A stretch of DNA of 64,000 nucleotides, from positions 1-64,000 of the forward strand of contig NZ_CP015041.1 in NCBI RefSeq assembly GCF_002079305.1, given 5' to 3'. The position numbers and the translations under genes are program-made. The stretch's first letter is position 1. Each line of letters opens with the position of its first letter. Shown here in pieces: positions 25,517 through 34,061 of the stretch. The notes under the pieces are model-generated. The model did no database searches, was not told the DNA's origin, and worked only from the letters and a program-made list of their open reading frames with translations. The stretch comes from Rhodovulum sp. P5 (GTDB lineage: Bacteria > Pseudomonadota > Alphaproteobacteria > Rhodobacterales > Rhodobacteraceae).

Positions 25517-25554
25517 GGGGTCCGTTCCGGTAGGGGGCCAGATCGTATCATAAG
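25517..25554 (+). repeat. 38-bp terminal inverted repeat of a Tn3-family transposon
   Basis: Exactly 38 bases that begin GGGGTCCGTT and end TATCATAAG, the canonical Tn3-family terminal format (GGGG at the outside, TAAG at the inside). It lies 51 bp beyond the stop codon of the Tn3 transposase fragment, as expected for a tnpA-proximal end. The opposite end was not found in the window. Confidence 0.78.
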
Positions 25555-25605
25555 GCGTCTTTGGGCATTCCGGCCGAGTGGCAGATGACGCCCGAAGCCG
25601 TCGGA

Positions 25606-26830
25606 TCACCGTTTCGGCCATCGGTATTCTCCGGTCAGCAGGATATGCGCCCATCCAAGGGGCGAGACATGGGCGAGGAGGTTCGGCGAACAGTCCAGAC
25701 CGGCCTTGCGCCTTGCCGCGACGGCATGGCCGAGATGGAGGGTGTTCCAGTAAATCACGATGGCGGCCAGCAGATTCAGGCCGGCCATACGGTAATGCTG
25801 GCCTTCGGCGGTCCGGTCCCGGATTTCGCCCTGACGGCCGATGCGCAGGGCGTTCTTGAGGGCGTGATGGGCTTCACCCTTGTTCAGCCCGATCTGGGCC
25901 CGGCGCTGCATGTCGGTATCGAGCAGCCATTCGATGATGAACAGCGTGCGTTCGATGCGTCCGATCTCGCGCAGGGCGATGGCCAGTTCGTGCTGGCGGG
26001 GATAGGCCGCGAACTTCTGCAACAGCTGGCTGGGTGGCATGATCCCGGCGGCCATGGTGGCCGCGCTGCGCAGGATATCCGGCCAGTTGGCGATGATCAC
26101 GTTTTCCCTGATCTTGCCGCCGATAAGCGGTTTCAGCGCTGCGGGCACCGCGGCCGTGTCGAAAACGTAAAGCCGCTTCGACGGGAGATCGCGGATGCGG
26201 GGGATGAACAGAAAGCCAAGGAGCGCGGTTACGGCAAAGACGTGATCGGTGAACCCGCCGGTATCGGCATATTGCTCCCGGATGGTCCGGCCGACCTCGT
26301 TCATCAGCAGGCCATCGAGGATATAAGGGGCCTCGTTGACCGTGGCCGGAATGGTCTGCGTGGCGAAAGGGCCAAACCGGTCGGAGACATGGGTATAGGC
26401 CTTCAGCCCCGGTTCGGCACCGTATTTTGCGTTGATCAGGTTCATCGCTTCACCCTGCCGGGTGGCGGGAAAGAACTGGCCGTCGCTGGAGGCAGTGTCG
26501 CCCGCGCCCCAGAACCGCGCCATCGGCAGTGCTGCCTGCCCCTCGATCACCGTCGCAAGGGCGCGGTTGACGGCCTCGCTCTCGATATGCCAGCGCGACA
26601 GGCGGGAGAGTTCGAAATAGTCGTGGGTGTTCGAAGCCTCGGCCATCTTGCTCAGGCCGAGATTGATCCCTTCGGCCAGCAGCACGTTCAGCATGCCGAT
26701 CCTGTCGGTGCAGGGCGCACCCGTGCGCAGATGGGGAAATGCGTCGGTGAAGCCGGTGGCGGCATCGACGTCCAGCAGGATGTCGGTGATCCGCACATCG
26801 GGCAAGCGCGCGCGGCAGCCGACGCGCTGG
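25606..26830 (-). pseudogene. tnpA: Tn3-family transposase TnpA, C-terminal part
   Basis: About 400 residues of the DDE catalytic region are present, from LPDVRITDILLDVDAATGFT through YVFDTAAVPAALKPLIGGKI to the end at SPLGWAHILLTGEYRW, which matches the Tn3 TnpA C-terminus. The N-terminal half (about 550-600 residues in complete Tn3 transposases) is missing. Upstream of about 26830 the frame is antisense to another gene fragment. It is therefore a 5'-truncated remnant, still carrying its proximal terminal repeat. Confidence 0.88.
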
Positions 26831-26859
26831 CTGGACTGAGCGGCGGCTCGAGGCTCAAG

Positions 26860-27105
26860 ATCGAGAAATGGAGCCGCAACGTCGTTCGGCATGTCGACCG
26901 TCGCCGCGCGGCACATGACGATTTCCGGACGGATGCGGAGATCCTCGCGGCTCGGCTGCGCGCGCTCGAGATCGACGGCGAAGGGGCGCAAGCCCGCGAC
27001 ACCGCTCTGTATCATCTTTCCGAGGCGCTGCGGCTGTCGCATCGCGTGTCGGACCTCGTCGCCGCGGAGCGCGACCTCGCCTACCTGCGCGGCCTGACGC
27101 GCTGA
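26860..27105 (+). pseudogene. C-terminal fragment of a hypothetical helical protein
   Basis: The + strand frame reads HDDFRTDAEILAARLRALEI and then ARDTALYHLSEALRLSHRVS up to a stop at 27105, with strong GC bias at third positions, so it is real coding sequence. Its beginning is lost at the junction with the Tn3 transposase fragment. An intrinsic terminator follows at 27159. The family is not recognised. Confidence 0.55.
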
Positions 27106-27158
27106 CCCCATCTGCGGGCACTCCTTCATCCCACCCACTCGTGTGCACTGCCCGCAGT

Positions 27159-27188
27159 CCGGGCGGGGTTCGTCCCCGCCCGGCTTTT
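27159..27188 (+). terminator. Rho-independent terminator
   Basis: CCGGGCGGGG and CCCCGCCCGG form a perfect 10-bp stem with a TTCGT loop, followed by CTTTT. It ends transcription of the fragmentary + strand gene upstream. Confidence 0.8.
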
Positions 27189-27211
27189 CGCCATCCGTTC
27201 GAGGTCTCTTA

Positions 27212-27622
27212 ATGCGTTTGCCGAGATTTCCAAGGCCGCTGCGCAATCCCGGCTTCCGTGTCCGCCACCCCGACCCGATCATTGTGCCTGCCGCCGCTTT
27301 GATCACGAAATCGCGTGACGCACAGGGCGTTCTCGACGCTCCCGCCGGCTTTTTCGCGGCACTCTTCTTCAAGGATATTGCCCAGATGCGACTCGCGATC
27401 CAAGACCGTCACCTTCAACGCGCCGACTTTCGTCATGCGCAGGTAATCCTCCTCGCAGTTGCGCGGATCCGGCATATGTGCGCGTTCGACAACAAGACTT
27501 TCGGCCGGTTCATCGAGGTCTGCGGTCCGGTGCTCGACGAAAACCGGCACCTTGGCGATCTTATCGCCGCCGAAGCCGCCTTCCTCGCCCGCGAGGGCCG
27601 CGCCAAACAGGCGCATTCCTGA
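27212..27622 (+). CDS. Hypothetical protein
   Basis: The ATG at 27212 (MRLPRFPRPLRNP) gives 136 residues. The frame has the GC-rich third positions of real genes, which favours it over the opposite-strand reading. The N-terminus is Arg/Pro-rich and the remainder helical (FFKDIAQMRLAIQDRHLQRA, IAAEAAFLAREGRAKQAHS). There is no signal peptide or known motif. Its stop overlaps the start of the next gene (TGATG), so the two form an operon downstream of a terminator. Such small paired genes are frequent on plasmids and integrative elements of this family. Confidence 0.6.
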   Translation: MRLPRFPRPLRNPGFRVRHPDPIIVPAAALITKSRDAQGVLDAPAGFFAALFFKDIAQMRLAIQDRHLQRADFRHAQVILLAVARIRHMCAFDNKTFGRFIEVCGPVLDENRHLGDLIAAEAAFLAREGRAKQAHS

Positions 27623-28014
27623 TGCGAACCGCCAGATGTTCCCAGCAAGCGGCTGGTTTTCCGGCGACCGCCGACGACCTCGTTCTTGCCTTGCGGGCGC
27701 GCGCGGCAAGCAGTTTCGCCGCCCTCGTGAAGCAAGTTCACGCGCTTTGCTCGGTGCTCACCTTCATGGCGTTGAAGGACCCGCTAAATGACATCAGGGA
27801 CAGTCTTGGCCGAGACTTCGTAGACCCAAATGCCATGAGGAGCCTCGTGGAGGCATTCGCAAGGGAGTTCTGCGCGCAGGAAAACATGGGGTTCGTTGGC
27901 GAGATTGAAGCACGCAACCTTTATGCCGCAGCAGTGCAGGTAGATGCGCATCTGATCGCATACGCTTGCGCGATTGCAGAGATCGAGGTCGCTTCGGATC
28001 GGATCTTGCATTGA
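27622..28014 (+). CDS. Hypothetical protein ending at IS copy 2
   Basis: The ATG at 27622 overlaps the previous stop and gives 130 residues. The second half is clearly structured (KDPLNDIRDSLGRDFVDPNA, LVEAFAREFCAQENMGFVGE) and probably all-helical. It ends 13 bp before the IS inverted repeat, so its C-terminus may be natural or may have been trimmed by the insertion. A later start at 27766 (MALKDPLN) is possible. No family is recognised. Confidence 0.55.
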   Translation: MRTARCSQQAAGFPATADDLVLALRARAASSFAALVKQVHALCSVLTFMALKDPLNDIRDSLGRDFVDPNAMRSLVEAFAREFCAQENMGFVGEIEARNLYAAAVQVDAHLIAYACAIAEIEVASDRILH

Positions 28015-28027
28015 TGGGCACTCGATA

Positions 28028-29522
28028 GTCGGTCCTGAACATCACGCTGGTAGCGGGCGCTGGGTCTCAGACGGTCCTTCTGTCGGTATGAGCGCGGCAA
28101 TGGCGTTGAGGATGACGCGCAGGATTTCGGCCATGAGAGCCCTGAGGTGGGCGAGGATCAGGCGGATGTTGTGGCCGCAGCCGCAGAGCACGGCGTGGAG
28201 GGCGTTGCCGAGCGAGCCCTTCAGGGGGCAGCGGGCGAAGCGGCCGTCGGTTTTCATGTGTCCGATGGCGGGCTCGATGGCGCTGCGCCGTCGGAGATCG
28301 CGCCTGAGCGCCGGGGTCATGCCGCGCCGCTGGCCGGAGATGTAGACGTCGGCCGTCTCCACGCCGTGGCCGCGATAGCCGCGGTCGCCGAAGGCACGGC
28401 GGGGGCGGGTCTCGGTGAGGATCTCCACTTGCTCGAGCGCCTCGCGCAGGGTGTGGCCATCGTAGGGGTTGCCGGGCATGGCACGCATGCCGACGACGAA
28501 GCCCTCGCGATGGGTCGTGGCGACCGAGACCTTGGTGCCGAACTCGTAACGCACGCGGGCCTTGCCCTTGGAGATGCAGTCGACCTCCGGCTCGTGCAGG
28601 GCATAGAGCTTGCCCTTGTCCTTCGGCTTCTGCCGCAGCAGCCGGTCGGCGAGGGCGATCTCGCCTTCGATCCGCTCCCGCAGGGCGGTGTCCGTCACGG
28701 CGTCCAGCTGCCGCTGGAGGTCGCGCATCACCCGGCCGGTGTACCCCTTCAGCCGCCGCAGCCCCTTGCGCATGCGCTTGAACTGGCGGGCATGGGCGTA
28801 GCGCCCGACCTGGCCCGCCAGCCGCGGCGCGAGGCGGGCGTAGCTCTGGCGCAGGGCGAGCTCGGCCTCGCGGGCGAGCTTCACCAGGCGCAGGCGCGCC
28901 TTCTCGTAGAGCCGCGCGTCGGTGGGGTGGGCGATGGCCTTCTCCATGACCGTGGTGTCCACGATCACCGCCTCGGCGGAGCGCTCGCGGATCACGCCAG
29001 CCTCGCGCCCCGCCTCGATCGTCTTGGTCAGCAGCCATTCGACGCCCTCTTCCCCGATCCGCCCGCGCCAGCGCGTGAGCGAGGACGGGTCGATCGGGGG
29101 CCGGTGCTGAAAGAACGTCTCTCCGCAGAAATGCTGGTAGTAGGGGTTCTCGACCCAGCGGGCGACCACGGCCTCGTCCGACAGCCCGTAGGCGTGCTGG
29201 AGGTACAGCAGCCCGGCCACAATCCGCGGCGAGGTCGCCGGCCGGCCCGTGTGCGAGGGGAAGAACCCGGCCCATTCGCGCTCGAAGAATGCCCAGTCGA
29301 TGAGCGCCTCGAGCCGCACGAGCTCGTGGCGCATGTCGATCATCGCGGTGAGCCGCGGGCGCAGCAGATCGTCCTGTTCGGGAGCGCGGGACTTCGGCTT
29401 CATGGGGCATCCGGGATTGCAGGGTTCTGACCAGAATCGTAGCAAACCCTGCAGTTCAGAAATAGCTCGAACGCCCTCTCAGCCAGCCAAATCAGAGGCT
29501 TGGGGGTTGTTCAGGACCGACG
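28028..29522 (-). mobile_element. IS5-family insertion sequence, copy 2 (inverted)
   Basis: This 1495-bp copy is in the opposite orientation to the element at 9005-10498 and has the same 14-bp ends. It differs from copy 1 by one extra base in a T-run of the leader. Read in its own orientation, the flank after its right end is TATCGA, the same six bases that precede copy 1. Its other flank (GAAGTA on the + strand) cuts into the gene fragment at 29523. Confidence 0.92.
28042..29403 (-). CDS. IS5-family transposase (DUF772 + DDE), second copy
   Basis: The protein is identical in sequence to the 453-residue transposase at 9123-10484, with the same D-D-E signature residues (VIVDTTVME, FGDRGYRGHG, IEPAIGHMK) and the same start (MKPKSRAPEQ). 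Absence of any substitution relative to copy 1 implies recent duplication or gene conversion. Either copy could mobilise the bracketed 17.5-kb segment. Confidence 0.93.
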   Translation of the reverse strand: MKPKSRAPEQDDLLRPRLTAMIDMRHELVRLEALIDWAFFEREWAGFFPSHTGRPATSPRIVAGLLYLQHAYGLSDEAVVARWVENPYYQHFCGETFFQHRPPIDPSSLTRWRGRIGEEGVEWLLTKTIEAGREAGVIRERSAEAVIVDTTVMEKAIAHPTDARLYEKARLRLVKLAREAELALRQSYARLAPRLAGQVGRYAHARQFKRMRKGLRRLKGYTGRVMRDLQRQLDAVTDTALRERIEGEIALADRLLRQKPKDKGKLYALHEPEVDCISKGKARVRYEFGTKVSVATTHREGFVVGMRAMPGNPYDGHTLREALEQVEILTETRPRRAFGDRGYRGHGVETADVYISGQRRGMTPALRRDLRRRSAIEPAIGHMKTDGRFARCPLKGSLGNALHAVLCGCGHNIRLILAHLRALMAEILRVILNAIAALIPTEGPSETQRPLPA

Positions 29523-29728
29523 AAGTAAGCGGCGACGAAAACGCCTTTGCCCAGATGCTGGCGGCTGCCGTGGGGGGCGAACGGGAAGATGCCCTGATCT
29601 TCGCCCTGGCCCTGATGGGTACGCGTCATGCTTTCGAGGCGGTGCAACTGGCAGAGGAAATGGGGTTTGCCCTTCTGGGTCTTGTTCGGGCTGGTCCGGA
29701 CGGTGGGCAGCCCAGCGGACTGCACTAG
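29523..29728 (+). pseudogene. C-terminal gene fragment cut by IS copy 2
   Basis: From the IS edge the + strand frame reads EVSGDENAFAQMLAAAVGGE, then DALIFALALMGTRHAFEAVQ, to a stop at 29728, with strong third-position GC bias. No start codon remains, so this is the tail of a gene interrupted by the IS. I cannot name the family. The 5' part is not recognisable in the rest of the window. Confidence 0.55.
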
Positions 29729-29839
29729 GACAAGCGGCCGATACGAAATCTTGCGTTTCTTGCTCGCTCTTTTGCGCGTTCGCCGGTCGTTCGGCAATGC
29801 GCACGGACAGGGTTTTGAAGGGCTGCAAAGGAATGCGGT

Positions 29840-29877
29840 GCGAAAGGCCACGCTGCGCGATCTTCGCAGCCTTTCGC
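29840..29877 (-). terminator. Hairpin downstream of hmuR
   Basis: GCGAAAG/CTTTCGC and inner GCTGCG/CGCAGC form a two-part stem 16 bp after the hmuR stop. There is no T-tract, so it is only a possible terminator or 3' stabilising structure. Confidence 0.4.
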
Positions 29878-29892
29878 AGCACAGGTTCCCCG

Positions 29893-31905
29893 TCAGAAGA
29901 TGATTTCCGCCCCGAAATACAAACTGCGTCCCGGGCCCTTATCGTCGGTCGCTAGCCATGGGGTGTAGTCCTGGTTGAACAGGTTGGCGATCTTTGCGTG
30001 TATTGTCACATTGTCGCTCACTTCGTAGACGGCGAAGACATCTACCAGATCGTAGTCGTCATCGCGCTGTACGGCTTCCGTTGCATATGGCTCTGAGTAG
30101 AGACCGCCGGAGACATAATTGTATTGCCCCCCAAGGCGTAGCTTGTCCTGCAGGAACTTGCCGGTCAGGCGAATGCTGACCGTCTGGTCTGGCAGATACT
30201 GTCCGGTGCCAAGACCCGCGATCTGGCTGGGCATGTCGGAGTCGTTTGCCGTGAAGGACAGGCCTGCGAGGAGGCCGTCGTTCTCATAATCCAGTTCGAC
30301 TTCCAGGCCGCTGGTTTCCGACGTGCCGGGCGCGTTGATGAAGGCGGTTCCTGTGTTTCCGTAGGCGTTGGTAAAGCCGAAGCTGGCAATGACGTAGTCC
30401 TCGACGTCCATCCGGTAGTAGTTTACGCGACCTGAAAGGTTGTCATCCGCCGAGAATAGCCCGGATTTCTGAATATTGAAGCCGATGTCGAAGCCGTTGG
30501 AGGTTTCGGGCTTGAGATCGGGGTTTGCAATCATGCCCGCCGTGCCGGCGCCGGGATGGGTCCCGCCGAGCAGGGTTTCCTGCAGTGTCGGTGCGCGCAT
30601 TGTTCTGGACCATGTCACATAAGGTTGGAGCCAGGGCGTGACCCAATAGGCCACGGTCAGTTTCGGGTCGAGCGACTGATCGCTCTGGTCGAGCGGGCCG
30701 CTGTCCGTGTCGCCTTCAAGCTCATAGAAACTGCCGCGCAGCCCGGCGGTGATTTCCAGATCGCCGTAAGTTAAGATGTTCTCGGAAAAGAGCGCGGCGC
30801 GCGTGCTTGTCCCATCGGCGGGGTTGACGCCTGCGTTGCTGCCCGAAAGCCTGTCTTGCGAGATTTCTGCGCCGTTGATTGTGGTAACATCCCATGCGCC
30901 GAACGACACCTCTGATATATTGGTCACGTCGCCGCCCGCGGTCCTGGTTGTCATCTGCCTTCCGACAGAACCGCCGCCAAAGGACGACGTGCCGACATAA
31001 TCGCCGTATTCAGAGTCAATCCTGGCGTAGTAGAGGTCGACATCGAGGTTGATCAGCCCATCGCCGGCATCGAAATCGTAGCCCAGAGTATAGGTGTCGC
31101 TGGTCAACTCCTGTTCATAGCTGTTCGCCGAAAATTCGCTGTCATAGCGCATGGCCGAGAAGGACAGCTTCTGCCGGTCGTCCAGACGATAGCCCAGTTT
31201 CAGAAGGCCGGAGCGGGTATCCTTGCCTGAATACGCGACCGCGTTGCCGTTGGCGTCGTCATAGTCGTCCGACCCGCGGCCGCTGACGGCGACGAACATG
31301 TCGAACCGGTCGTCAAGATAACCCACGCCGAGCATTGGTGAAAAGTCATTGCCGTTGTCTCCGTAATTCAGCCGGACGATTCCGCCGAAGCCCTTGCCAT
31401 CCACGACATCCTCGGCCGAGAGGGTGCGGAAGTTAACGGCGCCCGCAATGCCTGTGCCTCCTGCCGTTGTGACCGCGCCCCGTGTGATATCGATACCCGC
31501 AAGCAGGTTCTCATCGACATAGGTGTAGCCTTGTGCGGCATGGCCCGTGAACCGGTAGGTCTGCGGCACGCCATCCACTGACGTCGCGACGCGGCCTGAT
31601 CCTTCGAAACCGCGGATGTTTACGGCAACGCCGGGGTTGGCAGGGTTTTCTTGCGTGAAGACCGACGTCTGTTGCCGCAGAATGTTGTCGATCGAGGTCG
31701 TGCCACCCTGTTCGCGCAGATCGTCGCGGTCGAGGCCGGTTGTGTTCTCGCCCGCGGTTATCGGTGTGCCGTCCTGCGAATAGCCGAGCACGACCTTGCC
31801 GAGCAGCATTGTCTCCGAAAGCTCTTGCGCCGGGGCAGTCCCGCCGGTGGCGGCGAGCCCGAGCGCGATAGCGGTCGTGCGGACCAGTCGATTGCGATAC
31901 GTCAT
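29893..31905 (-). CDS. hmuR: TonB-dependent heme receptor
   Basis: Starting at ATG 31905 (MTYRNRLVRTTAIALGLAAT) the 670-residue protein has a signal peptide ending APAQ. The plug domain (SIDNILRQQTSVFTQENPAN, GVAVNIRGFEGSGRVATSVD) follows, then a beta-barrel ending in Phe (LYFGAEIIF). These are hallmarks of TonB-dependent receptors of the HemR/HmuR group. It is the last gene after hmuSTUV on the same strand, separated by 272 bp, so it may have its own promoter. It would bind heme or hemoproteins at the outer membrane, powered by the divergently encoded TonB-ExbBD. Confidence 0.88.
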   Translation of the reverse strand: MTYRNRLVRTTAIALGLAATGGTAPAQELSETMLLGKVVLGYSQDGTPITAGENTTGLDRDDLREQGGTTSIDNILRQQTSVFTQENPANPGVAVNIRGFEGSGRVATSVDGVPQTYRFTGHAAQGYTYVDENLLAGIDITRGAVTTAGGTGIAGAVNFRTLSAEDVVDGKGFGGIVRLNYGDNGNDFSPMLGVGYLDDRFDMFVAVSGRGSDDYDDANGNAVAYSGKDTRSGLLKLGYRLDDRQKLSFSAMRYDSEFSANSYEQELTSDTYTLGYDFDAGDGLINLDVDLYYARIDSEYGDYVGTSSFGGGSVGRQMTTRTAGGDVTNISEVSFGAWDVTTINGAEISQDRLSGSNAGVNPADGTSTRAALFSENILTYGDLEITAGLRGSFYELEGDTDSGPLDQSDQSLDPKLTVAYWVTPWLQPYVTWSRTMRAPTLQETLLGGTHPGAGTAGMIANPDLKPETSNGFDIGFNIQKSGLFSADDNLSGRVNYYRMDVEDYVIASFGFTNAYGNTGTAFINAPGTSETSGLEVELDYENDGLLAGLSFTANDSDMPSQIAGLGTGQYLPDQTVSIRLTGKFLQDKLRLGGQYNYVSGGLYSEPYATEAVQRDDDYDLVDVFAVYEVSDNVTIHAKIANLFNQDYTPWLATDDKGPGRSLYFGAEIIF

Positions 31906-32177
31906 CTTTTGCATACTCCGAAACCCCCGCACCGCCGCCGGCGATGCGCACCCTCTCTTCCGCAAACAGATCGACAGACCCGCCGTGGGCGGTGCGGGTC
32001 GATCCTGCGGGGTGATTGTCGCTGGCTGGAGAAGGCCCGATGCCATGCGCGGCATCTCTGGGCGTTCCAAGACTGGCTCCGAAAACAGGCTTAACCGAAA
32101 ACCTGCCGTTTTCAAGTGTTTTAGTCAGGAATAGTGCGGGGCGCTGTGCATGTGTCTCTGGCGCGACAGGGTGCCAT

Positions 32178-32984
32178 CTATTGCGCCGCCGCGACCTCCT
32201 CAGCCGCTAAATGGCCCGCGGCATGGGGCAACAGATAGGGACCCTCGCGCGGCGTGGTGTTCATGCGGATCGCACAGCGATAGGCCCGGCTCAGCAACGC
32301 GTCACACAGAACGTCATGCGGGCCGCCATGGCCCAGCACGCGCCCTTCGGCCAGCAGGGTGACGGCATCGGCGAACATCGCGGTCAGGTTCAGGTCGTGC
32401 ATTACAGCAACCACGCCGCCGCCCTGGTCCGCAAAATCCCGCGCGATCCGCATCACCTGCAACTGGTGGCCGATATCAAGGCTTGAGACGGGTTCATCGA
32501 GAAACAGCCAGCGTGGCGCCCCGTGGGCCGTTGGGTTCCAGACCTGTACCAGAACGCGGGCCAATTGCACCCGTTGCTGCTCGCCGCCCGAAAGTTCCTG
32601 ATAATAGCGCCCTTCGAACCCGGCCAGCCCGACGCGCGCCAGCGCCGCGGCTACCCGATCAGTCTCGGCCGCCTCGATGCCCGCGGTCAGGCCCAGCCGC
32701 ACCACCTCGGCCGCGGTGAATGGAAAGGCCAGAGGCGTGGCCTGCGGCAGCACACCCCGCAGGGCTGCGAGCGCCCATGGGCGAAGGGAGGCAAGGTCGC
32801 GGCCGTTCAGCCTCACTTGGCCTTCGTGGGAGAGATCGCCCGTAAGCGCTCGCAAAAGGGTTGTCTTGCCCGATCCGTTTGGGCCGACGATGGCGGTGAT
32901 CTCGCCCGGGCGCGCGTGGAACTCGACCGCGTTCAGGATCTCTCGCCCGCCGAGGCGAAGGGTGATGCCGATTGCCTCCAGCAT
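32178..32984 (-). CDS. hmuV: Heme ABC transporter ATP-binding protein
   Basis: This 268-residue ATPase starts at ATG 32984, overlapping the hmuU stop by one base. It has Walker A GPNGSGKTT (about residue 34), the ABC signature LSGGEQQRVQLA, Walker B RWLFLDEPVSSLD and the switch His in VMHDLNLT. It belongs to the HmuV/FecE iron-chelate group. It would energise heme import through HmuU. A much longer in-frame reading upstream is antisense-like overlap with hmuU and was not used. Confidence 0.92.
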   Translation of the reverse strand: MLEAIGITLRLGGREILNAVEFHARPGEITAIVGPNGSGKTTLLRALTGDLSHEGQVRLNGRDLASLRPWALAALRGVLPQATPLAFPFTAAEVVRLGLTAGIEAAETDRVAAALARVGLAGFEGRYYQELSGGEQQRVQLARVLVQVWNPTAHGAPRWLFLDEPVSSLDIGHQLQVMRIARDFADQGGGVVAVMHDLNLTAMFADAVTLLAEGRVLGHGGPHDVLCDALLSRAYRCAIRMNTTPREGPYLLPHAAGHLAAEEVAAAQ

Positions 32985-34057
32985 CACAGATCCACAACGC
33001 CCCGGCGGCGCAGCAGGATCCACAGGAAGAACGGTCCGCCCAGCGTGGCCGTAACGATGCCGATGGGTAACTCCGCGGGCGCGATGATCGCGCGGGCAAT
33101 GACGTCCGCGAGGATCAGGAGCGTCGCCCCCAGAAGGGCCGCGTTGATCAACAGGAAGCGGTGATCCGGCCCTGTGGCCAGCCGCAACAGATGCGGCACG
33201 ACGATGCCCACGAAACCGATTCCGCCAGAGACGGCAACCGCTGCGCCCGTCGCCCCGGCCACCGTCAGGATGGCCACGTTCTTCAGCCGCTGGACAGGAA
33301 TGCCAATATGCGCCGCGGCCGCCTCCCCCAGCGCCAGCGCGTTCAGGCCCCGGGCCAGCATAGGCGCGCAGGCGAGCGCCAACAGCATCAACGGCGCGGC
33401 GGTGGCGAGCTTGCCCCATGTCGCGCCTGATAGCGACCCAAGGCCCCAGAAGGTCAGGTCGCGCAATTGCGCGTCATCGGCCATGTAGACCAGAATGCCC
33501 GACAGAGCTCCGGCCAGTGCACCAGTGGCGATTCCGGCCAGCAGCATGGTTGCGACCGATGTGCGCCCCTTTCGGGTTGAAATGGCATAAAGCGCCAGCG
33601 TCGTGCCCCAGCCGCCAAGGAAGGCTGCCACCGGAACGGCATAGTAGCCCAGTGCTGCCGCAAGCCCGGCGGGCAACAGACTACCAAGCACGATGGCCGA
33701 GATCGCGCCGAGGCCCGCCCCGGCACTGACACCCACAAGCCCCGGATCGGCCAGCGGGTTGCGGAACAACCCCTGCATCACCGCGCCCGAAACGGCGAGC
33801 GACGCCCCCACCAGCGCCCCCATCGCCAGCCGGGGAAGCCGGATCTCGAACAGCACGACGCGGTCGGCCAGCGCCACCTCGCGCCCCGCAACCAGATCGG
33901 CCAGAACCTGCCACGGGGACGTCCCCGCCGCGCCCACGGTCAAGCTGAACAGGGCGACGGACGCAAGGGCGGCCATCAGCACAAAGCTCGTGCGGCGGGC
34001 CAGCGGTGCGCGATCCCAGCCTTGCGCGGCGGCTGTCTCCGGAGCGATGGCAACCAC
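32984..34057 (-). CDS. hmuU: Heme ABC transporter permease
   Basis: A FecCD-family permease of 357 residues starting with GTG at 34057, 4 bp after hmuT. It has about nine to ten membrane helices. Family segments are clear: RLPRLAMGALVGASLAVSGA, then MQGLFRNPLADPGLVGVSAG, and GGIGFVGIVVPHLLRLATGP near the end, including the conserved GF-V-G-x-x-x-P-H motif. It forms a dimer in the inner membrane with HmuV and takes heme from HmuT. Confidence 0.92.
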   Translation of the reverse strand: MVAIAPETAAAQGWDRAPLARRTSFVLMAALASVALFSLTVGAAGTSPWQVLADLVAGREVALADRVVLFEIRLPRLAMGALVGASLAVSGAVMQGLFRNPLADPGLVGVSAGAGLGAISAIVLGSLLPAGLAAALGYYAVPVAAFLGGWGTTLALYAISTRKGRTSVATMLLAGIATGALAGALSGILVYMADDAQLRDLTFWGLGSLSGATWGKLATAAPLMLLALACAPMLARGLNALALGEAAAAHIGIPVQRLKNVAILTVAGATGAAVAVSGGIGFVGIVVPHLLRLATGPDHRFLLINAALLGATLLILADVIARAIIAPAELPIGIVTATLGGPFFLWILLRRRGVVDL

Positions 34058-34061
34058 GGTG

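Noticed and set aside
25561..26850. Large + strand open frame across the Tn3 transposase region
   Set aside because: It is antisense to clear TnpA sequence. Only the last part, after about 26860, has independent coding character and was kept as a fragment.
27209..27709. Minus-strand open frame of 166 codons
   Set aside because: The + strand frames over the same bases have consistent GC-rich third positions, overlapping stop/start and a terminator upstream; the minus frame does not.
31906..32115. N-terminal 70-residue extension of HmuR
   Set aside because: It lacks a signal peptide and is Cys/Arg/Pro-rich; the start at 31905 gives a normal exported receptor.
32178..33419. A longer hmuV starting inside hmuU
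   Set aside because: The extra N-terminal 145 codons overlap hmuU in another frame and have no domain; the ATG at 32984 gives a standard-length ATPase.
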